DNA from: Nepenthes gracilis | Taxonomy: Eukaryota > Streptophyta > Magnoliopsida > Caryophyllales > Nepenthaceae | Length of the DNA stretch: 64,000 nucleotides | Assembly: GCA_033239525.1 (NCBI GenBank) | Contig: BSYO01000003.1 | Coordinates: 1,041,001 to 1,105,000, forward strand | Reading direction: 5' to 3' | In this document: positions 38,346 through 50,100 of the stretch, one piece after another | Numbering within the stretch: the first letter of the stretch is position 1 | Layout of the letters: each line of letters begins with the position of its first letter | Made by a program: the position numbers and the translations under genes | The notes under the pieces: generated by a model | Databases searched by the model: none | What the model was told of the DNA's origin: nothing | The model's input: only the letters and a program-made list of their open reading frames with translations

Positions 38346-38400
38346 TTCATGAAACTCTCATTTTCTTTTGATTTTCTTATTAGAGGTTGACATGCTTAAT

Positions 38401-39689
38401 ATCGTAATTAAGAATTAGTGAAACCAAGACACAGAAATTGAAAAAGTTAGTGACCGAGTTAAGCATATTCATTATTAATAACAAAATTGATTATATCTAA
38501 TAACAAATATAAAATTGACACTACTCAAAGTGAATGTATCAAATATATCATTCAATAATATCCCCTTTCGTTGAACATAGTATTTATCAAATTATTTCTA
38601 AATGCAAAAATAAACTATCAATGCAAAAATCTAATTGTGTTATTATATCCGGTCAATGATCTAAGGCAAATACATGAAAATTTCCTCTTGAGATATGTTA
38701 TTGTGTTCATCCCAAAGAAACAAAAGGATAAATGAAAAAAAACCTATTTCGATTTTCTTATAAAATTATGCAAATATTTTGCGGGTTTAGCATAAGCCAA
38801 ATAATGAAAACCCATATATCGATTATACATCCCGAATACATATTTATTTAAAATAATCATGAATCTAGGATCGAAATCAAATTTTTTAGGGCTTTATAAA
38901 AATATAATAGAACAAAAGACTTTTGAACATTATTACCTTTTGCAAATTTGTAATAACATAATTGAGAGAAGTTGGACGGTATATTTCATATTGAAGAATT
39001 TCAAGCGTATTGGATTTTAAAGCAACTCGAGAAAAGAGTGCTGCAAGGGATAAGGAAATCGCAGAATGAGATAGAAATTGATTAGGGCGAAGGGTATTTT
39101 CAGAATATCAAATTAAACGTTCAGGAATATTAATTTCGTCTCAATTGGAAATAAATAATAACCAGCATTTGGACGGCAATTGTTATTCTGAAAAGGAGGG
39201 AGTTAGTATTTTTAAAAATTATTATTCTTTTCTAAATCAATAATCAAACAGTAAAATTTTTATTTTTTTTAACTAAACGTGCTATGGGAGTTTAGATTGT
39301 TGATGGGAAAAGACTACCAATAATTATATAAATTAAACCTTTCTCCACAAATTTATTTTATTGATACCACCGAAAATAAATATTTGCAGCGGTGAAAATT
39401 TTGCAAGTTATTTGAGTTTCATTGCCACGGTAAAAACAAAGTCACAGTACGGAACGTTGAGACGCCTTGCATTGAAAATTGCTTGGAGACAATCAATGAG
39501 CATTAATTTCTCAAAACTTATAAAAAAAAAATTCATTAATTTCTCAATGTGGAGTGCATGACCCAACGGAATAGAGACGGCATTGATTGTCATATTGTAA
39601 TGTGTTAGAAATTAAAAAATATACTCGCTAATGACGCCAAAGCGTGTGAATCCATCGGCATTGTAAAACCTTGCGGACTAAACGTATTC
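38401..39689. other. AT-rich intergenic DNA
   Basis: The first part may be the lost 5' region of the SANT pseudogene or its transposon end; no terminal inverted repeat could be paired. No gene is seen. A 66-aa open frame at 39361-39561 has no family features. Confidence 0.4.
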
Positions 39690-41080
39690 AAAATATCATA
39701 TTATTTTATAATATTAAATAATTATTTATTTAAAAATAAATAATTATTGAATATGTTGATACTCAATTGGTTCAATTTGATAGACGCCCGATTGTAAAAA
39801 AAAAAAAAAAAAGACTGTTAAATCAAGTTATTTTATTATAATCAAATTGTCAGACAATTGAATTTTCAAAGACAGCTTATTAAAAGAACAAAGTGTAAGA
39901 AAATAGACTGTCAAAATATCACAATGTCAAATAGTTCAAAATAAGGTAAATTGAGTCAAACTATTGACAAAAGTTAAATGGCCTTGTACTAAGTAGAACA
40001 CCATGTTAGCAGTTATAAAAAAAAAAAAACTATTGTCTGAAGAGTTATACACGATAATGGTTCAAGATTAGCCCATTGAAACAAATAATTTTTCAAATTT
40101 GAGCTTTTTTTTTTTTTAAATTTGTGATATCTTATTTTGGTTTATAGTGTGTAGAAAGATTGGCACATATTTTATAAAAAAAACAAAATGTTTTTTTTTT
40201 ATGTGTGCAAGGAGAAAATTTCCCTAACCAAAAACTTATAGGCTCAACATATCAAAGAATTATATTATTTTCTTATATTAATTAATTATTTATTTAATAA
40301 AAAATAATTATTATACATATTAATACTCGACGGACCAAACTATTAGAGGCCAAATTGTTAAAATGATAGACAATCAAATCAAATTATTTTGTTATGATTA
40401 GATTACCAAAATTTTAAAGATAAATTATTATAAATGAAAGCACAAGAGGGTAGATTGTCATAATGTTATTATAACACATAGTTAGACTTATCAGTTTGGA
40501 AAAAAGTTAGACTTATCAGTTTGAAAAAATATCAAATTAGTTTAAACTATTGATGAAAGTTAAATGGGCCTATACCAATTATGAAAGTTAAATGTATTCC
40601 TCCTCTCTTAGGTTGTTACCGTATTCCTCTTATACACGTGAGCCAACATTATGTCAGCCAGCACAATACCTTAACAGCATTCTCTCACAAAATAACAAAA
40701 GATGGAGCAAATAACTATAATGTCAACTAGCACATGTGGCAAACAAAAAAAAATTAAAGTATATCAAAAATAATTAAATATAATCCTAAAGTTTGAGGGA
40801 AAGTCGGGTTGTCTGGGTATTCCTTCTTGCATCTGGTTGGCTTGGTGGCGGTGTGGGCATGATCGTAATTACGAGTTCTGTAGCAAGTTAGAACATTGTA
40901 TTAATAATAGCAAAAATTATTATTTAGGGAGTTATACAAGATAGATGATTTAATATCAACCCACTAAGTTAATTATCTTTTTATTTTAAGGTTTTCTTAA
41001 ACTTGTGATATTTTATTTTAATTTATAATATATAAAATTTAAATTTTAAAATTTGCTTTAAAATCTATTTTGTTAAATAA
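39690..41080. repeat. Diverged tandem duplication with an insertion in the second copy
   Basis: Copy A (about 39690-40180) and copy B (about 40255-41045) share ordered landmarks. These are an ATTATTTATTTA-AAAAATAATTATT block, a TTGATACTCAA/TTAATACTCGA site, AGTTAAATGG at 39973 and 40559, a GAGTTATACA-GATA block at 40048 and 40931, and TTGTGATAT-TTATTTT near 40121 and 41007. B is longer because about 280 bp (near 40580-40870) with GC-richer sequence lies inside it. Nothing coding. Confidence 0.65.
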
Positions 41081-44000
41081 AAATCCATAATACATATTAA
41101 CACCGATTAAATCTATCCATATTGTAAAATAATTATGAGTTTTTTTGAATAATTGGTGATGTCACAGTCAACACCGAAAGAAGGCCATAATACCTCCGAA
41201 CCCCTCCGGAAACAATAATAAAAGAAATTGTATCACATCACATCATATGTTTGCCTTTTTTAATATATACAAGAAATGGGATTTTTATTGATATTATAAA
41301 AAATATATTATTAAAAAATTACATCACATGTAAAGGTGTAATGTCATAATTATTTATCGGTTGGCCAATAGTAGCAGACATTAACAAAACTAATGAAGAA
41401 TGAAGACGATTGATAACCAACATTGTGAGTAGGGTGGGGGCACCCCACAATGTACAATAGTACGATAAATCAAAATTTGTTATTTGTCTTGTTAAATTAT
41501 AAAATATAAATTAAAGTCAAATAAAATGATGAAAAAATTGGTCCATATCATGTAAAAGGGTAAGGCTTTCTTTTATTTTTAAGTAACGAGAACGATTTTA
41601 TATCTTAATATCTCAGTATTTTTTATAAATAAAATATAAAATGATAATTTTTTTTTTTTTTAGATATAAGAATTGTTAAGATTACACCTTTTTATAAGTT
41701 GTATTCCAACAACTGGCAGAATAAAACATCAAGAAAATTAAAAAAAGGCAAACTTTTGTGTAATAAATCATACCCAGTTAGATCTGCGTAATAAATCTGA
41801 TAGTGGAAGAGTACTGTTCCTCTCAGTGGATGTTAAATGTGGAGGCCCACAAAACAAAAAAAATTTAAAATTTTTTCTATAAAAATTATCTTCTGTCTCA
41901 TTCACTGACAACTCATTTATAGTACTTTTTTTTTTAAAAATGTAGTCCCACTAAAATGTTTAAAAAATAAAATAAACTATATATATATAAGGAATTATAA
42001 ATGGAATATATATATTAAAAAAATATAATGTCTTTATCAACAGCCAAAGCTGTGGGTAGTGGCCGGACATATTTAACGGGCAACCCTTCAAGATGTGGGA
42101 GAATACTCTACACGTCCAGCTAGGCCATGTGGACGCCATAATTCCAGATTGGAAATATATTATATAATAATATTATGTTAATTTATAATATTAATTAATC
42201 ACCTTAAGACATATCGCTGTCATATGTTTTAAAAACTAACTGAATTTGGCATGTATTTTTAAAATAATCATATACATATCATTAATAATTGTGATTTTTT
42301 AACTTATTAAATGGACGAGATATTAAAGGTAAATAAAAATTTTTGGAACCTTTGAACCGCGAGCAATGAGCCCTAAGTCCATTAGTGATGCAGAAAATAT
42401 TAACTTTTTATATAACCGAGTTTTAATCCAAAAATTAGAACTTAACATGTAGTATAAGAGGCCCATTTAAATTTATATTTCATTAATTTTGGAATCGGGT
42501 AACACTTTGTTTGATTTCATCCAAAATTATTAAGATTGGATAACCTAGTTGCCCACGATTTTATTTATTTAAATAAAGCTAACTGTAACAGTTTATTTTT
42601 TTAAAAAAATAAATTCTATTATTTTAAACAATTTATATATTATATCTGTGAAACTTTTGAAATTTAGCAAGCCCACTGCCCAACTCAAATCAAATCCAAT
42701 CCAATCCAATCTTTGATTGTGATTAATGCTTTTCCACTGATTTGCAAGGCCGCACTTGATCTACGTACAAAAGTCAAACAATCTAAATTAATATTGTAAT
42801 TAGAATTAAAAGCATTTAGGAAAAATAATGAATAATAGAAGTGTTATATAATTTTGTAATATTAGTATAGCTAATACATTTTAATAATTAATTGATTTAT
42901 TTTATAAAAAAATATATCTTTTAGTAATGGTAATATTAAAAAAAAACGGGAGATAATATTTTTAATATTTTATATAATTCATTGGGAAATAAAAAAGGTG
43001 GCTAACAAAGGCAAAGGCATGCCGGCCCGTCACAATTCACATAATTGCGTTCAACTTTAGAATTGTGTCTTTTGCTGCCACTAACCAGCTGGGGCCATGC
43101 TAACATGTGCCCTCGTCTTATCCCGTGCCATTTGTTCCGCCGCCGTGCGTGGTGGTTTAGGGTGGCTGAAATATTGACGAAAATATAATTAGGGGATATC
43201 CCATAAAAATGGGTGCTTGAGTGTGCTTTTTTAAAAATACTTTGTAAAAATTGATATATTTTCTCAAAGCATTTGGGGGCGTTTAGCGTTTCATAACTGT
43301 GGTTTTATCTTTTTCTTCTTTCTAACTTTATTTCAACTATTAGCCTTAGTAAATCATATTTGTATAGATAATATTATTATAATATATAAATATATATTAA
43401 ATTTATAAATAAAATTAGTACAGTTGACTCGATCTTATAAATATAAAAAGTTTACAATAAGTAGAATTAAAACTAAATATATAAAATAAAATTTGGCAAT
43501 TTAAAATGTGACTATGAATGAATGTAAATTAATGTTTAAGACATTTTAAAAGATAATTGATTTTGTTATCTCGAGTCTATTGTCAAGAAAAATGAAAGAT
43601 TAATAATGATGTGATATATAAGATTAATATAAATTTATCAAAATAGATAACTATATTGAATATATTTATGACCAAAATATAATTCTAAAATTGAAAAAAA
43701 AATGATAACTCAGAAATTGAGTTAACTCAAAAAACAAAATAAAAATAATAATATTTATAAGTATTTAAATATTATACATATAAAAAATAAGACAAATAGA
43801 AAACATCTAAGATACTTTAAAATTTTAAAACACAAAACAAATGAAACACATATAAAAAATATTACTTAATTATATTTGTGAAAAAAATGAACAAAATAAG
43901 ACAAATAGAAAAAATAACTTAATATTACTTCCGCTCTCAAATTATATTGTATTAATTAAATAAAATAACAAAAATAAATTTATAAAAGCCGACTCCATTA

Positions 44001-45530
44001 TTTAAATTTTATTATTGGGATTCAAACTTTATTATTATTGGAGCAACATATAATCTTTCTTGGTAAATATTATATTAAATAATGTCAAAATTCAGATATA
44101 AAAGAGCCACAAAATTTATCAACAATAAATGCGGTGATATTATATTAGGGGGTGTTGGGTCCAAAACAAAGGCCCAAAGAAATTCAAAATTCAACCCACG
44201 GAGTAGTTGTTTGAGAGGCAATTGAGGCCCAACGCTCCAGAGTGACCTACGTGTCAACCCACATTCAATAACTAATAGATGTCATCTTCAATTCATTAAT
44301 GCTGTTGCCAGTGAATGGTGGAAGTGCAGGAGAAGCGAGAATATGAGGAAACAATCAACGCTGCTACCCGCGGCTTAGGCGGCTGCCCACAATCACCGGG
44401 CCAATCCCAACTTGAGAGATAGACCAATCGTGGCTAATCGTGTCATTTATTCTAACTTTATTCCATTTTTTACTCCACTTTATCTCACATTGTCCGTGTT
44501 TGGGCTGATCTTGGCACGGGCCAGTCTAGGTTTGGGTGTGTCTGGGATCAAACTCGTCAGTGTTCCGGCCAACTACTTTGACCATAATCATATCGTTTGT
44601 AATAAAAATTGAGCTAATTTAGTCTAATATAAGAATAATATTTATTTTTAAATATTTTATTTTTAGAATTTTATATTTATATAAAAAATATCTAAAAATA
44701 TAAAATATTTTAAAAATATAATATTAAGATTAAAATATTATATAAGTAATTTAAATAAATAATTCTTCTATAAGAATATTAATTATACAAAAAACTGTTT
44801 TATTGAAAATATCTTAAGCCTGGTATTTGTTTGAATTAAAAAAATTATATTTCTTAATCCGAGTGAGGCTTGACCGGGTTACAACGATCACTTTTACCAT
44901 TGATCATATCCGGCCAAAAAATCTATCTGTCTTGAATTTTTTGACCATCCTCAACCGTATTCCTTAATTAAGTATTAACTTATTGATTTTTACAGGTATG
45001 GTTAAGTTTAATAATTTGCATATATTCCTTATTTATTCTTACATTTATTCACAATTACATAATAATAATAAAAAAATTAAAAAAATTTATTCGTTCATAC
45101 TAACCAAAAAAAGGACTATATATTTTCAACTATTTATACGATAAACAAAATTATTCTCAAGTACTATTTATTTTATTCACATCATATATTTTTCTTTTTT
45201 TGCTTAAACAGAACATTATTGATTTCGAATATGACTATATTCTTTTCCTTTCCATATATTTTTTTATAGCCTTTTTTCAATTATCCAATTTCATTAAAAT
45301 ATACAATCTACACCTATTAATCATTGACTTGGTCAAATCTTTGAGATGAAGCTATTAGTCTACAAAAATTGGCATTATCTTTATCAATAAGGTCCAATTT
45401 AAAACGTGTGAAGAAACTATAACTATACTTAATATAATTAATCTCTTTTTAAAACCGCTCACATAATGAGAGGTTATTCTTTTATACTCACTAAATTATC
45501 TGTTTTAGGTATTAAAGGTGGGATAAAAAT
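41081..45530. other. Long AT-rich intergenic stretch, no gene seen
   Basis: Mostly AT-rich with A/T runs. Three patches are GC-richer (about 42040-42140, 43010-43160 and 44210-44600), but none gives a recognisable protein, RNA or element. Their short frames (for example 44412-44612, +) are unsupported. Confidence 0.5.
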
Positions 45531-45532
45531 TT

Positions 45533-46007
45533 GGGCTCATCACCCCAAAAAAAAAAAAAAAAAAAAAGTTGAGCAAAATAGACTATAACAAATTGTATTT
45601 TCTTCTAAATATAGAAAGGAAAAAATGTTGGGCTCATTGCCGAAACAAAAATTTAGCAAAATAGACAACAAATTATATTTTCTTCCAAATAGAGGGAAAA
45701 TGTTTTCCAAACCACACCTAGACTAGATTCAGGGAAGCTTTACCTTTTTACAGAGATGGAAGGGCCTATTCTCATAATTTTGATTATATATTTTAAAAGA
45801 AATAATTATAATTTAATTATTTTAAAATAATTAAATTAAAATTATTTAATTTAAAATAAATAATTAAGATACTGAGACCATGAATTAACACTTTGTAGGA
45901 GAAAAATAATTAAATTGTAATTAAAATAATTAAATTAAAATTATTTAATTTAAAATAAATAATTAAGATACTGAGACCATGAATTAACACTTTGTAGGAG
46001 ATTACCT
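45533..46007. repeat. Two neighbouring ~97-99-bp tandem duplications
   Basis: First pair: GGGCTCAT...AGCAAAATAGAC...TATTTTCTTC at 45532 and 45629 (97 bp apart, imperfect; an A-run interrupts copy 1). Second pair: a block ending AAGATACTGAGACCATGAAT then TAACACTTTGTAGGAGA at 45866 and 45965 (99 bp apart, nearly identical over at least 75 bp). Both lie just upstream of the transcribed region of the DUF630/DUF632 gene. Confidence 0.9.
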
Positions 46008-46019
46008 CGGAGTTTAGAT

Positions 46020-47164
46020 CGCTCTTAGTAATAAAACGTTCTTATTTTTATTTTGGCCTCTTGCTACAATTACGCCTCCCCTCTTGTAATCTTTGCCGAA
46101 GCTCCTGCTCTATCTATCGTTCGCCGGAATTGCAGCGTAGATGTTCTAGTGTTTAAGCTTCGGTGTGTTCTATTCGGTGTTCAAGTATTATCTGGAACAG
46201 CGGCACACCATCACTCACCCACGCCACATACTGAAAACCGGGCGCTGGTTTCTGCGGATCTCAGTGTTGCTTAACCTTTTCTGACTTTCCTTCTCCCTAC
46301 TTTTGCTTTTTTTGAGACCCTTTTGCTGCATATCTCTCTCCTTTCTCCCGTCTCCCAGAAATTGAGGCAAATGAACAACCAGCGTTTGCTGTTTACCGAA
46401 GTTTATGTAGTTCTGTCAGTTTTTGACAGTTTCCATTGAAGTGCTGTCGCTGCTGCTTTCTTGCCCTTTTCAACGTTCAAAATTCAAATTTCAAAACCCC
46501 CAGGTGAGAGAACGATGGTGGCTCTTCGAGTGCATATTAAAACAGGATGCCCATTCGCTTACCAACCAACAAAAGGGTACCCATTTTAACTTTTCCCTGC
46601 GTGAATGTTATCTCTTGCTAATCTTTGGAAGCTGTTCTTCTATTCTTGGAGGTGATTGAACCCACCAAACATGAAATCCACTTTTTAGGAAAAAATGAAT
46701 GCAGAAGTGTGCTTTTGGAAGCTGGTTGTGTTTCTTAGTTTTTGAAGATCGTATTGCAAACAAGAACTGAAAAAATCTCACTATACAACTCGTCTATTAT
46801 AGGTCTTCTATTTCTGCTCTATTTTAACCCTCTTGGGCTGGTTTAGTTTTTGCTTTTTGGTGGACTAAAATAGGGACTATCTTTCTGTCTCTTGTTATGC
46901 TTTACGAGGCTTTTGATTGAACTAGGTGTCTATTGAGAACAGTATAAAGGAAGTGGAAGAGGGTTTTACGCTTATCTCTTCTGGGTAAGGAGATCATTCG
47001 AAGTGTATATATGCAGAGAAGTTGATCCGAAGATGGTTTGACATGCAATAGCTTTCAGCTTTCCACAATTTCAATTATGCTCAACACAATCTGCATTTGT
47101 TATTGCTCGCCTTATTAAACATAGAAGCGAAAGAAAGAACCAGACATTTTCCCTGTTGCAAATA
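46020..47164 (+). other. Probable 5' leader/promoter of the DUF630/DUF632 gene
   Basis: GC content rises from about 46040, with pyrimidine-rich sequence typical of a transcribed leader. A plausible donor, CCCCCAG|GTGAGAG, lies at about 46503, and TATGCAG at 47014 is a possible acceptor. These are sites judged by eye; the 5' UTR structure is not proven. Short frames at 46053-46274 and 46423-46659 are not recognisable proteins. Confidence 0.4.
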
Positions 47165-50100
47165 ATGGGTTGTGCTGCATCGGTCATTGATAAAGATGAG
47201 AGGGTGCAGAATTGTAAGGAAAGGAAGAGGTTAATGAAGCGATTGTTGGGTTTTAGAAGGGAATTTTCGGATTCACTTTTAGCATATTTGAGAGCATTGA
47301 AGAATATTGGAGTAACCCTCCGTCAGTTTACAGAATCAGAGTTAATCGACCTTGAAAATGTGCCTTTTTGCTCTGTATTCCCACCTTCACCGCCACCCCC
47401 TCTTCCGCCTTCCCCTCCTCCACCCCCTTTTAGTCCTGATAAGGTTGAAGGTAATCTAAATGTAGGATCTGCCAAAGAAGAAATCATTGAAATTGATGAG
47501 GACAACAATGGCACACCTCCACCGCCCGCAATTTCATCCTCATCGTGGGATTTCTGGGAGCCGTTTGACAGCACTTCCCCTCAGCATGAAAAGCTTGGTG
47601 AAGTGATGGAACAGGTTGAGGAGGAAGATTGGGCAGAGACTAGAACAGAGTTTGATGAAGATGATAATGAAGTAATGACTTCTAATAAAGCAGCAACTGT
47701 TCTTCCAAATAAGGTGCAGAGTGTAGATATGATGGATGATAACTCATCAATGATGAGCGGGCAGACCAAAGACACTGCAGATATGGCCATGGTGGTAAGG
47801 CGATGCAAAAAGAGCTTGCCAGGAATTGTGAAGGAGTTGGATGATTATTTCTTGAAAGCATCAGCTGGAGGAAAGGGAATAGCGGTTATTGTAGACATAG
47901 ACATGAGGAATACTTCCCAGCATTATGATTCTCGAGAAACCATGAGTAATCCATATTCTTTTCTGTTTTAAACTGTTTGTCATTTGTTTGATCTATTTCT
48001 TAAAATCTGTTTCTTTCCAAGATAATATAGACTTGATCTTTTAGTTACTTGATCTTCTAGTCTGTTCTTGATCAACTAGCTGCTGGTTCCTATTCTGTTC
48101 AAATGAGCAGATCCAAAATGATATAATCTAGCTGCCTGTTCCAATTGATTGGATCATAACAGTTATGTTGAGAAGCCCCATATATATCGTGTTTAAGAAA
48201 ATCAACTGATTATCTTTGGCCATCACATTCATGTAATCTAGTACTTCAATCATTCTCGTTCTTGTTGTACATGTATTTTTTTTTTGTGAATTCTTTGGAA
48301 ATCATTCATTGTACCAAATTTCTGTATCCAGACAAAGATTGAAAGTGGGTTTAGGACCAATCTCACCCAAATTTGAAGTATGAGTGATGATAGGCAGGAT
48401 AGTAATAGACATGAAGGATCTGCAGATTGCCATAAAAAGGGATCTGCAGATTGAAAATGATGTCTGGGAAGTAGGAAGAGAAAGTAGTCCTGGACTACCA
48501 TGTTGTTATCACTGGAATTCAGTCACAAATGCTGTCTTAGAAGAGAATGACCTGCAAAATAAAATTGGCTTCATTGTGAAATGAAGCTGCTAAATCATGT
48601 GCACTCCAATTAATGGAAGTGAACTGAAACGACATATTATATACAACATTGTAAACAGGAACTATTAAGCTTGCTCTAATATTGACAATGGAATATTTAA
48701 ACCCAAGGAATAAAGAAAATCAGCACACGTGGTTCATACAAACAATTTTGGGGGGCATGATACTCTACATCTACATGATGAGCTATGCATGAGAAATGTT
48801 GGTGTGAAGAAGTTCACACTAACAATGCTGAGGATATGATACTTTTTCTGAGTTGCTCTATTTGGTTCATGAACAGGAGACAAAAGGGATTGGGTAGTCA
48901 TATGGGAAATTTTCAATGTCATGGAAGTTGAATGTTTATCCTTGAAGACTAATAGATTTACCAGTTTGCTAGCCCTAAAGTCAATTCCAGCTGACCTATT
49001 ATAAAGTGATCTATTTATGCATGAATATGCCAATGCAAATACTGATATTATCAAGAAAGTCCATTTTCTACTTCTACCTTCAATAAAGGTTGATACATCT
49101 AACTGTTTTAGAACAAAGAAGAGGTAATGCACTGATTCAAGTAGGAGAAAGATTGGTTGTGTCTATAAGCACATGTGAAATATCTCTGTAATATCTGAGG
49201 GGAGTTATGTATCTTTGGTACAGGGATTATTTACCTATCCTCCTTTCCCTAGTTTTTGGTACAGGGTTAGAGAAGATTTTTGTTTTTATTTTTTATTTTT
49301 TACACTGGAGAGTAAGGTAAAAAAATTTCTCAAGGGTAACAGAGAATTCTTCCACATGACTTGCTCCTCCCAAACCCTCCACAACCAAAACCACCCACAC
49401 CTCCATTGAATTGCTGCTACCTGAAACACTAATGCTGCATCCACCCACCACCAGAATTGCTGTCGATTGCCACCATTTCTGTCTTTTACTCTCTTGCAGT
49501 ATTGCCTAGAACCACTGCAGCCACTGCTTCCATCACCATCAAATTTTGCTGCTACCATTGAACCCTGTACACATCACCTTAGTCTCCGGTAGCAATAAAC
49601 CTGTTAAATCTACCTCTCTCCAGTCTTTTATCCTCTCTCTCCTCCTTATTTTGAACCATGGTAACCACTGCAGGATATTCCGCAGACACCCTCTCCACTC
49701 TCCAATGTCAGATCAGCTGCCAAAATCTCTCTCTCTTCCCCCTGCAGTAGCATTATGTAGTGGGGTATGTTGTGTGCTAGTCAAGTATTCTGCAAAAAAA
49801 AAAAAAAAAATCCTGAGCAGGCTATTGCCAGCAATCAACCCTCTCCATCCTCCATAATCTTTACCTTCTTAACCTCACCCCCGTGTTTTACCCTTGTACC
49901 AATATGGTCTAGAGGGAAATACTAACCCTCCAAGAGGATACCAGCGGATAGATTAAATGGATGAACTAAGGACCTGAATGGAATTTAGAGCTCACATGTT
50001 GCTAGTTCTTCTGATTATTTTTCAAATTTGATAAATGTTCTATCTTTTTCATATAAAAAAAAGATTTGGATCGTCATTAATTATTTGATAATTCTTTTTG

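Larger units (their letters stand above)
33440..38400 (-). pseudogene. Myb/SANT-like DNA-binding protein pseudogene, split and duplicated
   Basis: On the minus strand, 38400-38050 encodes VDNGFKLNFLHELERIL, a stop, then LKLPNSNLKAIPHVTSRIKT. This matches the plant Myb/SANT-like (Myb_DNA-bind_3) domain often linked to PIF/Harbinger elements. A second copy at 37500-37230 encodes LKLPNSNLKAIPHITSRIKT and ends FGWMMRKMVVAE. The C-terminal region is at 33735-33448: KGRKRKAGVDTNRLSDC, then INMNKFDEMLSKSLNTHE, two stops, and LPTSEMNAVYMKYIHDP. Between them lies a probable solo LTR (33859-36366). There are several stops and no intact frame. The transposase partner was not found here, so a Harbinger origin is an inference. 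Confidence 0.7.
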
